Part shown: piece by piece, positions 25,647 through 34,181 of the stretch
How positions within the stretch are numbered: the stretch's first letter is position 1
How the letters are laid out: the number at the start of each line of letters is the position of its first letter
DNA from: Frigoribacterium faeni
GTDB lineage: Bacteria > Actinomycetota > Actinomycetes > Actinomycetales > Microbacteriaceae
NCBI RefSeq assembly: GCF_007988805.1
Contig: NZ_BJUV01000014.1
Coordinates: forward strand, 28,449-92,448
DNA: 64,000 nt
Direction: 5' to 3'
Translations under genes and position numbers: made by a program
The notes under the pieces: model-generated
The model's database searches: none
What the model saw: the letters and a program-made list of their open reading frames with translations, nothing else
What the model was told of the DNA's origin: nothing

Positions 25647-25696
25647 CCTGAAACAAGCAGTTCACAATCGGCCCATCCTGAAACACGCCGTTCACA
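25647..25696. promoter_or_regulatory. paired direct repeats, candidate operator of the purine cluster
   Basis: Two 20-bp copies, CCTGAAACAAGCAGTTCACA (25647-25666) and CCTGAAACACGCCGTTCACA (25677-25696), agree at 17 of 20 positions and start exactly 30 bp apart, about three helical turns. They lie in the divergent region between the formamidase operon and urate oxidase. A related CCTGAAACACG appears on the minus strand upstream of pucG (about 22540-22555). Each repeat has TGAA...TTCA ends. They are candidate sites for the cluster's regulator. Confidence 0.6.
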
Positions 25697-25717
25697 TGGT
25701 CGTGTGAGGATCAGCGC

Positions 25718-26611
25718 ATGGCGATCATCCTCGGCGACAACCAGTACGGCAAGGCGGAGTCCCGCCTGGTCCGCATCGTGCGCGACTCCCCCCGGCACGA
25801 GATCCGCGACCTCAACGTGACCACCGCGCTGCGCGGTCCGTTCGAGGCCGCCTACCTCGACGGCGACCAGTCGGCCGTGCTGCCCACCGACACCCAGAAG
25901 AACACCGCGTTCGCGTTCGCCAAGTCGCACGGCGTGCAGTCGATCGAGGGCTTCGGCCTCGACCTGGCCCGCCACTTCGTCGACGACATCGCCCCGGTCG
26001 AGGGCGCCCGCATCGAGATCGAGGAGTACGCCTGGCAGCGCGCCGTCGTCGACGGCGTCGAGCACGACCACACCTGGCTGCGCAGCGGCCAGGAGGTGCG
26101 CACGGCGGCCGTCACCGTCGACGCGAGCGGCGACCACGTCGTGGGCGGCCTGAAGGACCTCGTGCTGCTGAAGTCGACCGGGTCGGAGTTCGCGGGGTTC
26201 CTCAGCGACGAGTTCACCACGCTGCCCGAGACCCACGACCGCGTGATGGCCACCGCTCTCGACGTCAAGTGGCGCTTCACGTCGGTCGACCTCGAATGGG
26301 ACGCCGTCTACGCCGAGATCAAGCGCCTGCTCGTCGCGCAGTTCGCGACGCTCCAGTCGCTGGCCCTGCAGCAGACCCTCTGGCACATGGGCAAGGCCGT
26401 GATGGAGGCGGTGCCCGAGATCGCCGAGGTGCGTCTCGTCGCCCCGAACAAGCACCACTTCGCCTACGACCTCGACCGGTTCGGCCTCGAGAACGCCAAC
26501 GAGGTGTTCTGGGCCGCCGACAGGCCGTACGGTCTGATCGAGGCCACGCTGATCCGCGACGACGCGCCCGCGGCGGGCGACGCCTGGCGCGCCTCGGCCG
26601 GCCTCGCCTGA
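25718..26611 (+). CDS. pucL: urate oxidase
   Basis: A 297-residue cofactor-free uricase made of two T-fold halves. Diagnostic stretches are DNQYGKAESRLVRI (Lys and the following Thr dyad region), LPTDTQKNTAFAFAK (the catalytic 'PTDt.KNt'), FTTLPETHDRVMATALDVKWRF, and NKHHFAYDLDRFGLENANEVFWAADRPYG near the C-terminus ('pNkHy...dl'). It oxidises urate to 5-hydroxyisourate. It heads a plus-strand pair with guanine deaminase and is divergent from the formamidase operon across the direct repeats. Its length equals that of bacterial uricases, so it is complete. Confidence 0.95.
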   Translation: MAIILGDNQYGKAESRLVRIVRDSPRHEIRDLNVTTALRGPFEAAYLDGDQSAVLPTDTQKNTAFAFAKSHGVQSIEGFGLDLARHFVDDIAPVEGARIEIEEYAWQRAVVDGVEHDHTWLRSGQEVRTAAVTVDASGDHVVGGLKDLVLLKSTGSEFAGFLSDEFTTLPETHDRVMATALDVKWRFTSVDLEWDAVYAEIKRLLVAQFATLQSLALQQTLWHMGKAVMEAVPEIAEVRLVAPNKHHFAYDLDRFGLENANEVFWAADRPYGLIEATLIRDDAPAAGDAWRASAGLA

Positions 26612-26667
26612 CCGGCTCCCCCGCACCTCCCCCTCACCGACCCGACCCGACACCTCCAGGAGGCGCC

Positions 26668-27144
26668 ATGCCCCACTCCGACGACGCCCGCTGGCTCGCC
26701 CGAGCCATCGACCTCGCGGTCGCCAACGTCGCCGACGGCGGCGGCCCGTTCGGCGCCCTCATCGTGCGCGACGGCGAGATCGTCGCCGAGGGCCAGAACC
26801 GGGTCACCCGCGACCTCGACCCGACCGCCCACGCCGAGGTCGTCGCCATCCGCGCCGCCTGCTCGGCCGTCGGCGACTTCTCGCTGGCCGGCACGACGCT
26901 CTACACCTCGTGCGAACCGTGCCCGCTCTGCCTGTCGGCCTCGCTCTGGGCCCGGGTCGACCGGGTGGTCTTCGCGGCCGACCGGCACGACGCCGCCCGC
27001 GGCGGCTTCGACGACCTCGAGTTCTACGAGCTGTTCGCGCGCGACCGCTCGACCTGGGACCTCCCGGTCGACGCCGTGCGCCCCGAGAACGCCCCGGCGC
27101 CGTTCGACGCCTGGCTCGCCGCCGACCACCGGACGGACTACTGA
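26668..27144 (+). CDS. guanine deaminase / nucleoside deaminase
   Basis: A 158-residue CDA-fold deaminase. Zinc motifs are HAEVVAI (His ligand and catalytic Glu) and SCEPCPLCLS (two Cys), with GGGPFGALIV before them. The size and the C-terminal 'DDLEFYELFARD' match the GuaD-type guanine deaminases (Bacillus YknE/GuaD family) rather than tRNA adenosine deaminases. A textbook AGGAGG site ends 4 bases before ATG 26668. Guanine to xanthine feeds the xanthine dehydrogenase encoded nearby. Confidence 0.85.
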   Translation: MPHSDDARWLARAIDLAVANVADGGGPFGALIVRDGEIVAEGQNRVTRDLDPTAHAEVVAIRAACSAVGDFSLAGTTLYTSCEPCPLCLSASLWARVDRVVFAADRHDAARGGFDDLEFYELFARDRSTWDLPVDAVRPENAPAPFDAWLAADHRTDY

Positions 27145-27169
27145 GTCGGTGGGCACGGAGCCGATGAGC

Positions 27170-27189
27170 GCGGCCCCGTCACGGGCCGC
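27170..27189. terminator. bidirectional hairpin between convergent genes
   Basis: GCGGCCC (27170-27176) pairs with GGGCCGC (27183-27189) over a 6-base loop, midway between the ends of the guanine deaminase and HIU hydrolase genes. Confidence 0.6.
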
Positions 27190-27202
27190 CCCGACGACCG
27201 GG

Positions 27203-27529
27203 TCAGCTGCCGCGGTAGGTCGAGTACGCGAACGGGCTGAGCAGCAGGGGCACGTGGTAATGCGCGGCCTCGTCGGCGAGGTCGAAGTCGATCGTCACGC
27301 GCGGGTAGAACGACGCGCGATCCGTCGCGGCGAAGTACGCCGCCGTGTCGAACACGAGACGGTAGGCGCCGGCGTCGAGAGCGTCCGGACCGAGATCGCC
27401 CACCCGCCCGTCCTCGTCGGTGCGGCCGGTGGCCAGCCCGACGCCGTCCGCGTCGGACAGCACGACCGGCACCCCGGCCGCCGGACGGCCGAGGGCGGCG
27501 TCGAGCACGTGCGTCGTGACGTGGCTCAT
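27203..27529 (-). CDS. pucM: 5-hydroxyisourate hydrolase (transthyretin-like)
   Basis: A 108-residue protein starting MSHVTTHVLDAALGRPAAGVPV, with the first catalytic His in 'tTHVLD'. It has RTDEDGRV, YFPR-like SFYPRVTIDFDL, YHVPLLLSPFAYSTYRGS and the diagnostic C-terminal YRGS. All family marks of HIU hydrolase are present. It converts 5-hydroxyisourate to OHCU. The ATG overlaps the TGA of uraD (ATGA), so the two sequential enzymes are translationally coupled. Confidence 0.95.
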   Translation of the reverse strand: MSHVTTHVLDAALGRPAAGVPVVLSDADGVGLATGRTDEDGRVGDLGPDALDAGAYRLVFDTAAYFAATDRASFYPRVTIDFDLADEAAHYHVPLLLSPFAYSTYRGS

Positions 27530-28068
27530 GCGACGGGCGCGATCGGCGAGGCCGTCTCGGTCGACCGACCGGTCTCGGCGCTGCGGCCGCCGAAGGTCTG
27601 GCGCAGCCGGAGCACGGCGATCTCGACCAGCTGCTCGCCCGCCTCCTGCTTCTCGGTCTCGTCGTCGAGCTTCAGCCGCCGCTCGAGCTCGTCGATGATC
27701 TCCGCCTTGCTGCGGCCCGCCGCGCGGATCACGAACACGCGACCGAAGCGCTCCTCGTACGTGGCGTTCCCCTCGGCGAGCGCCTTGACCTCGTGCGGGT
27801 CGTCGGTCAGCTGCGACGCCTGCTGCTCGCGCCGGCTGAAGTCCTGGGCGGCGCCCTCGCCGACCGGCTTCTCGCCGATGCGCGGGTGGTGGGCGAGCGC
27901 CTCGTCGATCTCGGCCGCGCTCAGCGGGTCGCCGGCGTGCTCGGCCGCCTCGACCAGCCCCTCGACGTCGTCGAACGGCGCGGCGGCGGCCACGTCGTCG
28001 ACCCAGCGCTGCACGGACAAGGCGGTGGCGAGGTGCTCGCGCAGCTCGCTCTCGGGGACGTCGATCAT
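27526..28068 (-). CDS. uraD: OHCU decarboxylase
   Basis: A 180-residue helical protein. Family marks are AAPFDDVEGLVEAAE, ALAHHPRIGEKPVGEGAAQDFSRREQ (the catalytic His of 'aHPrIG'), GNATYEERFGRVFVIRAAGRS and the C-terminal ELERRLKLDDETEKQEAGEQLVEIAVLRL. It decarboxylates OHCU to S-allantoin. ATG 28068 is used; an in-frame GTG 9 bases up is possible. It is divergent from xanthine dehydrogenase with a 57-bp gap, so both are probably co-regulated. The C-terminus has a short Ser/Thr-rich extension. Confidence 0.93.
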   Translation of the reverse strand: MIDVPESELREHLATALSVQRWVDDVAAAAPFDDVEGLVEAAEHAGDPLSAAEIDEALAHHPRIGEKPVGEGAAQDFSRREQQASQLTDDPHEVKALAEGNATYEERFGRVFVIRAAGRSKAEIIDELERRLKLDDETEKQEAGEQLVEIAVLRLRQTFGGRSAETGRSTETASPIAPVA

Positions 28069-28125
28069 GGTCGCCACTGTAGCCAGCCCCGGCTGCACGA
28101 CGCCGCACCCGATCGGAGGCGCCCC

Positions 28126-28935
28126 GTGGATCTCGTGACCGTCGCGGCCGTCCGCACCCCCGCCTCCCGCGCCGAGGTGGTCTTCGCCCCCGGCGAGCGT
28201 CCGCTCGGCGGCGGCACCTGGCTCTACTCCGAGGGCCAGCCCGGGCTGACCGGCCTCGTCGACCTGACCTCGCTCGGCTGGGCTCCGCTCGCCGAGACGG
28301 CCGACGGCCTGACCGTCGCGGCGACCTGCACCATCGCCCAGCTCACCCGGGTGGCGGCCCGCGAGGAGTGGACGGCGCACCCCCTGATCGGCCAGTGCGC
28401 GAACAGCCTGCTGGCATCGTTCAAGATCTGGAACGTCGCGACGGTCGGCGGCAACGTGGCGCTCGGGCTGCCCGCCGGCTCGATGACCTCGCTGATGTCG
28501 ACCCTCGACGCGACGGCCGTCGTGTGGACCACCGACGGCGGCGAGCGCCGGACGCCGGTGGCCGAGTTCGTGACGGGCCTGCGCGAGTCGGCGCTCGCCC
28601 CCGGCGAGGTGCTCCGCGCCCTCGAGATCCCCGCGGCGTCGCTCGAGTCGCGCACGGCGTTCCGCCGCATCGCGCTCAGCCCGCTCGGCCGCTCAGGCAC
28701 CCTCGTGACCGGGCGCCGCGGAGCGTCGGGCGAGTTCGTCGTCACGATCACGGCCGGCACCGTCCGACCCGTCCAGCTGCGCTTCGACGAGGTGCCGGGC
28801 GAGCGGGCCCTGACCGACGCCGTCGACCGCGTCGTCGACTGGTACGACGACCCGCACGGCGCCCCCGACTGGCGGCGGGCCACGAGCACCGCGTACGCCG
28901 AAGAGATCCGACGAGAACTGGGAGGCTCCTGGTGA
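28126..28935 (+). CDS. xanthine dehydrogenase FAD-binding subunit
   Basis: A 269-residue FAD-domain protein (CoxM/XdhB-like). The FAD pyrophosphate loop is PLGGGTWLY (about residues 27-35); the second FAD motif is FKIWNVATVGGNVALGLPAGSM ('iR..gTiGGNi....p..d'). The C-terminal CO-dehydrogenase-flavoprotein-like domain follows from about 170. GTG 28126 has GGAGG 6 bases upstream. Its TGA overlaps the GTG of the fused FeS-Moco gene, so the two subunits are coupled and form one enzyme oxidising xanthine/hypoxanthine to urate. Confidence 0.88.
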   Translation: MDLVTVAAVRTPASRAEVVFAPGERPLGGGTWLYSEGQPGLTGLVDLTSLGWAPLAETADGLTVAATCTIAQLTRVAAREEWTAHPLIGQCANSLLASFKIWNVATVGGNVALGLPAGSMTSLMSTLDATAVVWTTDGGERRTPVAEFVTGLRESALAPGEVLRALEIPAASLESRTAFRRIALSPLGRSGTLVTGRRGASGEFVVTITAGTVRPVQLRFDEVPGERALTDAVDRVVDWYDDPHGAPDWRRATSTAYAEEIRRELGGSW

Positions 28936-31802
28936 GCACCGTCGACGACACCGCACCCGGCCGGCACGGCTCGACCGCCACGCAGGGCATCACGAACGGC
29001 GGTCGCCGGGTCGCGTTCGAGGTCGACGGCGAGCGGATCGACGCCCCGGTCGCCCCGGGCCAGGTGCTGCGCACGCTGCTGCGCGAGTCGGGCGTGCACG
29101 CGGTCAAGAAGGGCTGCGACGCGGGCGACTGCGGCGCATGCTCCGTGCTGGTCGACGACGAGCCCGTGCACTCGTGCATCTATCCGGCCCACCGGCTCGA
29201 CGGACGCCGGGTCACCACCGCGGCCGGGCTCGGCACGCCCGAGCACCCGCACCCGGTGCAGCAGGCCTTCGTCGACGCGGCGGGCTTCCAGTGCGGCTTC
29301 TGCACGGCGGGCATGGTCGTGACGGCCTCGACGTTCACGGAGGCCGACCGCGACGATCTCCCGCGCCTCCTCAAGGGGAACATCTGCCGGTGCACCGGCT
29401 ACCGCTCGGTGCGCGACGCGATCTGCGGCGTCGGCAACACCGTGACGCCCGACGCCGGCGAGGCGGCCGGCCGCTCGGTCAAGGCACCGGCCGGGGCGCG
29501 GGTCGTCACCGGTCGCGAGGAGTACACGCTCGACGTCCGCAGCCCCACCACGCTGCTGCACGTCGCCGTGCTCGGCAGCCCGCACCCGCACGCGCGCATC
29601 CTGTCCATCGACACCGCCGCGGCCCTGGCGATGCCCGGGGTGCACGCGGTGCTGACCCACCGGGACTCCCCCGCGACGCTCTTCTCGACCGGACGCCACG
29701 AGAACCGCGAGGACGACCCGGACGACGGGCTCGTGCTCGACCCCGTGCTGCGGTTCCGCGGCCAGCGGGTCGCCGCCGTCGTCGCCGAGTCCGTCCGTCA
29801 GGCGCAGCTCGCCCTCGACGCGATCGACGTCGAGTACGAGCCGCTGCCCGCCGTCTTCGATCCCGAGGAGGCCCGACGCCCCGGCGCCCCGCTGCTGCAC
29901 GGCGAGAAGTCCGGCGAGGTCTCGCGCATCGCGTTCCCCGAGCGCAACACCGTGGCCGCCATGCACGGCGAGACCGGCGACGTCGAGGCCGCCCTGGCCG
30001 CCGCCGACGCGACCGTCGAGGGCACCTGGACGACCCAGCGCGTCAGCCACGGCTCGCTCGAGACGCACGCCACGCGCGGCTGGCTCGACGACGACGGCCG
30101 CCTGGTGCTCCGCACCTCGAGCCAGGTGCCGTTCCTCGTGCGCGACGAGATCGCCCACGTCTTCGGGCTCGACCAGGAGGACGTCCGGGTCTTCACCAAG
30201 CGCGTCGGCGGCGGGTTCGGCGGCAAGCAGGAGCTCCTGACCGAGGACCTCGTCACGCTCGCCGTGCTGACGACGGGCCATGCGGTGCAGTACGAGTTCA
30301 GCCGGGAGGACGAGTTCACCATCGCGCCCACCCGCCACCCGATGCGGGTGCGCGTCCGTCTCGGCGCGACCGCCGACGGCACGCTCACCGCCCTGCACGT
30401 CGACCAGCTGATGGACACCGGCGCGTACGGCAACCACGGCGTCGGCGTCATGTACCACTCGGTGCACGAGTCGGTGGCGGTCTACCGCTGCGCCGCGAAG
30501 CGCGTCGACGCCGAGTCGGTCTACACGAACAACCTGCCGTCGGGGGCGTTCCGCGGCTACGGGCTCGGCCAGGTGATCTTCGCGATCGAGTCCGCGATGG
30601 ACGAGCTCGCCATCCGCCTCGGCATCGACCCGTTCGAGCTGCGTCGACGCAACGTCGTCGTGCCCGGCGACCCGATGGTCGTCACCGATCCCGACGAGGA
30701 GACCGACCTGATCTGGGGCAGCTACGGCCTCGACCAGTGCCTGGACCTCGTCGAGGAGGCGCTGGCCGACCCCGACCCGGAGCCCGCCCCCGAGGGCCCC
30801 ACCTGGTCGACCGGCACCGGCATGGCCCTCGCCATGATCGCAACCATGCCGCCGCGCGGGCACTTCGCCGACACCACCGTCGAGCTCCGCGCCGACGGCG
30901 GCTACGACATCGGCGTCGGCACCGCCGAGTTCGGCAACGGCACGACCACCGTGCACGCCCAGCTCGTCGCGACCGCGCTCGGCACCACGCCCGACCGGGT
31001 GTCCATCCGGCAGTCGGACACCGACGTCGCCCGGTACGACTCGGGGGCGTTCGGCTCGGCCGGCGTCGTCGTCGCCGGGAAGGCGCTCTGGGCCGCGGCG
31101 CAGAAACTCCGCGCCGCGATGATCGACCGCGCCCTCGGCATCGCAGGAGGCGCGGCGGAGGTCGTCGACGGAGGGCCGGCACCCGAGGTGGTGACCGGCG
31201 GGGTCGTCGTGACCCGCGCCTCCTCGTCCGACGGCGGTGCCGACGGCGCGGCGACGGGCGCCTCTGCTACGCGGCTGGTGACGGTCGACGAGCTGCTGGC
31301 CGACGGGCCGCTCGTGGCCGACGGCAGCCACGACGGGACGCCGCGCTCGGTGGCGTTCAACGTGCACGCGTTCCGGGTCGCGGTCGACCGCGCCACCGGA
31401 GAGGTGCGGATGCTGCGCTCGATCCAGGCGGCCGACGCCGGCACGGTGCTCAACCCCGAGCAGCTGCGCGGGCAGGTCGAGGGCGGCACAGCCCAGGCGA
31501 TCGGCACGGCCCTCTACGAGGAGATGATCCTCGACGGCGAGGGGCGGGTGCTGACCAGCGCGCTGCGGAACTACCGGCTGCCGAAGTTCTCTGACGTGCC
31601 CGTGACCGAGGTGCTCTTCGCCGAGACCCACGACGAGCTCGGGCCGCTCGGCGCCAAGAGCATGAGCGAGGCGCCGTACAACCCGGTCGCCCCGGCGCTC
31701 GCCAACGCGATCCGCGACGCTCTCGGCGTGCGGCCGCACGAGCTGCCGATGTCGCGCGACCGGCTCTGGCGGCTCGCCCGGTCGACGCCCGAGCGGCCCT
31801 GA
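28932..31802 (+). CDS. xanthine dehydrogenase, fused [2Fe-2S] and molybdopterin subunit
   Basis: 956 residues. An N-terminal [2Fe-2S] module has GCDAGDCGACSVLVD and, in the four-helix part, QCGFCTAGM...NICRCTGY, completing both clusters. After a short linker the Moco module begins (VVTGREEYTLDV) with GGGFGGKQELL, NNLPSGAFRGYGLGQ and the C-terminal GPLGAKSMSEAPYNPVAPALANAI, where the last Glu region is the catalytic base area. Fusion of the FeS and Moco units, with FAD encoded separately, differs from the common XdhA (FeS-FAD)/XdhB arrangement. A low-complexity insert VVVTRASSSDGGADG lies at the position of a GGAGGCGCG word. The gene ends with a terminator at 31811-31857. Confidence 0.9.
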   Translation: MSTVDDTAPGRHGSTATQGITNGGRRVAFEVDGERIDAPVAPGQVLRTLLRESGVHAVKKGCDAGDCGACSVLVDDEPVHSCIYPAHRLDGRRVTTAAGLGTPEHPHPVQQAFVDAAGFQCGFCTAGMVVTASTFTEADRDDLPRLLKGNICRCTGYRSVRDAICGVGNTVTPDAGEAAGRSVKAPAGARVVTGREEYTLDVRSPTTLLHVAVLGSPHPHARILSIDTAAALAMPGVHAVLTHRDSPATLFSTGRHENREDDPDDGLVLDPVLRFRGQRVAAVVAESVRQAQLALDAIDVEYEPLPAVFDPEEARRPGAPLLHGEKSGEVSRIAFPERNTVAAMHGETGDVEAALAAADATVEGTWTTQRVSHGSLETHATRGWLDDDGRLVLRTSSQVPFLVRDEIAHVFGLDQEDVRVFTKRVGGGFGGKQELLTEDLVTLAVLTTGHAVQYEFSREDEFTIAPTRHPMRVRVRLGATADGTLTALHVDQLMDTGAYGNHGVGVMYHSVHESVAVYRCAAKRVDAESVYTNNLPSGAFRGYGLGQVIFAIESAMDELAIRLGIDPFELRRRNVVVPGDPMVVTDPDEETDLIWGSYGLDQCLDLVEEALADPDPEPAPEGPTWSTGTGMALAMIATMPPRGHFADTTVELRADGGYDIGVGTAEFGNGTTTVHAQLVATALGTTPDRVSIRQSDTDVARYDSGAFGSAGVVVAGKALWAAAQKLRAAMIDRALGIAGGAAEVVDGGPAPEVVTGGVVVTRASSSDGGADGAATGASATRLVTVDELLADGPLVADGSHDGTPRSVAFNVHAFRVAVDRATGEVRMLRSIQAADAGTVLNPEQLRGQVEGGTAQAIGTALYEEMILDGEGRVLTSALRNYRLPKFSDVPVTEVLFAETHDELGPLGAKSMSEAPYNPVAPALANAIRDALGVRPHELPMSRDRLWRLARSTPERP

Positions 31803-31810
31803 ACGGCGGA

Positions 31811-31857
31811 CCGCTCCCCGAGGCCCCGCGGTGCGGGGTTCGGGGTTCGGGGAGCGG
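31811..31857. terminator. hairpin terminator after xanthine dehydrogenase
   Basis: CCGCTCCCCGA (31811-31821) pairs with TCGGGGAGCGG (31847-31857), enclosing an inner CCCCGC/GCGGGG stem. It lies between the convergent dehydrogenase and DUF2848 genes and can serve both. Confidence 0.8.
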
Positions 31858-31899
31858 TGCGCGGCTCGTCGTGAGGCGGGCGGGCGGAGGCGTGCGGCC

Positions 31900-32583
31900 T
31901 CAGCCGATCGGCGCGGGCATCGGGACGACGCGGTACGCCGCCTCGAGGGTGTCGCCGGTGGCCGGGTCGTGCATCTCGACCGACCAGACGTCGGCGAACT
32001 GGTCGACGCCGGGGGTCATCGCGACGGTGCCCGAGATGAGCACGGTGCCGGGGGTCGCGAGGTCGCGCTCGGCGAGGACGTCGAGCCAGTAGTCGGGGGT
32101 CAGCAGGGCGCCGAGGGTGGAGTCCTGGATCAGCTGACGGGCATCGCCCTCGCCCACGTACCCGCGCAGGGTGATGTCGTCGAGGCGGTCGCGCACGTCG
32201 TCGAGCCACCAGGCCCGCGTGCCGAGGATGTCGGGGCTCGCGTTCTTGCTCCACGCGACGCCGTGCACCTCGAGGGCGCGGTCGGTGTGGTCGCAGGCGA
32301 CCGTCAGCAGCACGCCCGAGTCGGTGATGACGAGGGCCCATTCGGCCTCGCCGCTGGTGCGCTCGTGCTGCACCGCGACCTCGTCGGCCTGCGAGGCCAG
32401 GTACGGCGACACCGGGTAGAGGGCCGGCGTCGTGGTCGGGCCGGGGACCCCCAGCTCGGCGAGCTCGGCGATGTGCGCCTGGACCTCGTCCTGCTCGCGG
32501 CCGGCGTACCCGGCGTTCAGGAGGCGCGTGACCTCGACGGTCTCGGTCGAACCGTCGGGCAGGGTGAAGTGCAGCGTGCTCAT
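31900..32583 (-). CDS. DUF2848 family protein
   Basis: A 227-residue protein matching DUF2848 (PF11010): PALYPVSPYLASQADEVAV, 'HERTSGEAEWALV', VACDHTDRALEVHGVAWSKNASPDILGTRAWWLDDV, and PGTVLISGTVAMT. The family is related in fold to fumarylacetoacetate-hydrolase-like proteins but its chemistry is not established. GGAGGAGACCC precedes ATG 32583. It is divergent from the MHS transporter across a GntR-type operator candidate and therefore probably belongs to the same regulon. Confidence 0.8.
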   Translation of the reverse strand: MSTLHFTLPDGSTETVEVTRLLNAGYAGREQDEVQAHIAELAELGVPGPTTTPALYPVSPYLASQADEVAVQHERTSGEAEWALVITDSGVLLTVACDHTDRALEVHGVAWSKNASPDILGTRAWWLDDVRDRLDDITLRGYVGEGDARQLIQDSTLGALLTPDYWLDVLAERDLATPGTVLISGTVAMTPGVDQFADVWSVEMHDPATGDTLEAAYRVVPMPAPIG

Positions 32584-32679
32584 GGGTCTCCTCCAGAGGT
32601 GGTGGCGTGTTTCGGTCCGGTAAAAAAAGCGCCGGGTCGACGGTCGGCACTGTTGCTCGCGCTGTCGTACACCTACTGT

Positions 32680-32692
32680 ATACACACGGTAT
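32680..32692. promoter_or_regulatory. candidate GntR operator (ATAC-N5-GTAT), transporter side
   Basis: ATAC-ACACG-GTAT at 32680-32692, within CTGTATACACACGGTATC, lies between the DUF2848 and MHS genes. The same ATAC-N5-GTAT palindrome occurs beside the GntR gene at 34846-34858. AT-rich half sites in GC-rich DNA fit a FadR/VanR-type regulator. Confidence 0.65.
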
Positions 32693-32745
32693 CGCCGTGG
32701 CACCACCCCTCCGACCGATCCCCACCGAACTCGATAGGACAGCCC

Positions 32746-34158
32746 ATGACCACCGAACCCCAGGCCCCCGGACCTCAGGTCGACGGAGCGCCGGTCACCC
32801 GCCGCTCGCTCGCCAAGGCGTTCACGGCCTCGCTCACCGGCACCTCGCTCGAGTGGTACGACTTCGCCGTCTACTCGGCCGCGTCGGCCGTCGTGTTCCC
32901 CGTCGTGTTCTTCCCGTCGAGCGACCCGTACACCGCGACGATCCTCGCCTTCTCGACCTACGCGGTCGGCTACGTCTCGCGTCCGCTCGGCGGCTTCGTC
33001 TTCGGTCGCCTCGGCGACAAGATCGGCCGCAAGCCCGTCCTCGTGACGACGCTGCTCATCATCGGCATCGCGACCTTCCTGATCGGCCTGCTGCCGAGCT
33101 ACGCCACGATCGGGCTGGCCGCGCCGATCCTGCTCGTGCTGCTGCGCTTCGCCCAGGGCGTCGGCGTCGGCGGCGAGTGGGGCGGAGCCGTGCTGCTCTC
33201 GAGCGAGTTCGGGAATCCGAGGAGGCGCGGCTTCTGGTCGTCCGCCGCGCAGGTCGGTCCCCCGGCCGGCAACCTGCTCGCGAACGGCGCGCTCGCGGTG
33301 CTGACCGCGGTGCTCAGCGAGGAGGCGTTCCTCGACTGGGGCTGGCGCGTCGCCTTCCTCGCCTCGGCCGTGCTGGTCGGGTTCGGACTCTGGATCCGCC
33401 TGAAGCTCGAGGACACCCCCGTGTTCCAGGCCCTGGAGGCGCGGGGCGACGCCCCGGCCGCTCCGGTCCGCGAGGTGTTCACCACGCAGCTGCGCCCGCT
33501 GATCGCAGCCATCCTCAGCCGCATCGGACCGGACGTCACCTACGCCCTCTTCACCGTCTTCACCCTCACCTACGGCACGACGACCCTCGGCCTCGAACGC
33601 AGCCAGGTGCTCGTCGCCGTGCTGATCGGCTCGGCGTTCCAGCTGATCGGGATCCCGCTCGCCGGTGCGCTGTCCGACCGCATCAACCGCCGTCTGCTCT
33701 ACGGCGTCGCCGCGGTGGGCGCCGCGATCTGGGCCTACGTGTTCTTCGCGATCACCGACGGCTCGTCGACCGTGGTGCTGACCATCGGCATCGTGCTCGC
33801 CCTGGTCTTCCACTCGTTCATGTACGGCCCGCAGGCGGCGTTCATCGTCGAGCAGTTCTCGCCGCGCCTCCGCTCCACCGGGAGCTCGCTGGCGTACACG
33901 ATCGCCGGCGTCTTCGGCGGGGCCATCGCGCCGCTGATGTTCACGATCATCTACGAGCAGACCGGCAGCGGGATCGGCATCGCCCTCTACCTCACCGTCG
34001 CCGTCGTGCTCACGCTCGTCGGGCTCGCCCTCGGACGCGACTCGAACGTGCAGGAGGACGCCGACTACCTCGTCGGAGCGCCGGCGACGGGTGCCGGGAC
34101 GGACGGGATCGACGCGACCCGCGCCTCCTCGGGTCCCGCCTCGGGGTCGCGGGACTGA
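32746..34158 (+). CDS. MHS-family (metabolite:proton symporter) transporter
   Basis: A 470-residue 12-TM MFS protein of the MHS group: SLTGTSLEWYDFAVYS in TM1 (the MHS 'G...EwYDF' mark), SRPLGGFVFGRLGDKIGRKPVLV (the MFS loop 2-3 motif), RFAQGVGVGGEWGGAVLLSSE in TM4-5 and PAGNLLANGAL. Substrates of the group are organic acids and small osmolytes. The C-terminal tail DATRASSGPASGSRD is low-complexity and coincides with a GGAGGCGCG word. It is probably the uptake system for the compound processed by the nitrilase and DUF2848 proteins. Confidence 0.88.
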   Translation: MTTEPQAPGPQVDGAPVTRRSLAKAFTASLTGTSLEWYDFAVYSAASAVVFPVVFFPSSDPYTATILAFSTYAVGYVSRPLGGFVFGRLGDKIGRKPVLVTTLLIIGIATFLIGLLPSYATIGLAAPILLVLLRFAQGVGVGGEWGGAVLLSSEFGNPRRRGFWSSAAQVGPPAGNLLANGALAVLTAVLSEEAFLDWGWRVAFLASAVLVGFGLWIRLKLEDTPVFQALEARGDAPAAPVREVFTTQLRPLIAAILSRIGPDVTYALFTVFTLTYGTTTLGLERSQVLVAVLIGSAFQLIGIPLAGALSDRINRRLLYGVAAVGAAIWAYVFFAITDGSSTVVLTIGIVLALVFHSFMYGPQAAFIVEQFSPRLRSTGSSLAYTIAGVFGGAIAPLMFTIIYEQTGSGIGIALYLTVAVVLTLVGLALGRDSNVQEDADYLVGAPATGAGTDGIDATRASSGPASGSRD

Positions 34159-34181
34159 CCGCCCCGGGCGGCGCCGTGCGA

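Noticed and set aside
28224..31739. 1171-codon minus-strand open frame
   Set aside because: It mirrors the xanthine dehydrogenase gene. The translation is Arg/Val/Gly-rich with no family resemblance, as expected for an antisense frame in 70% GC DNA.
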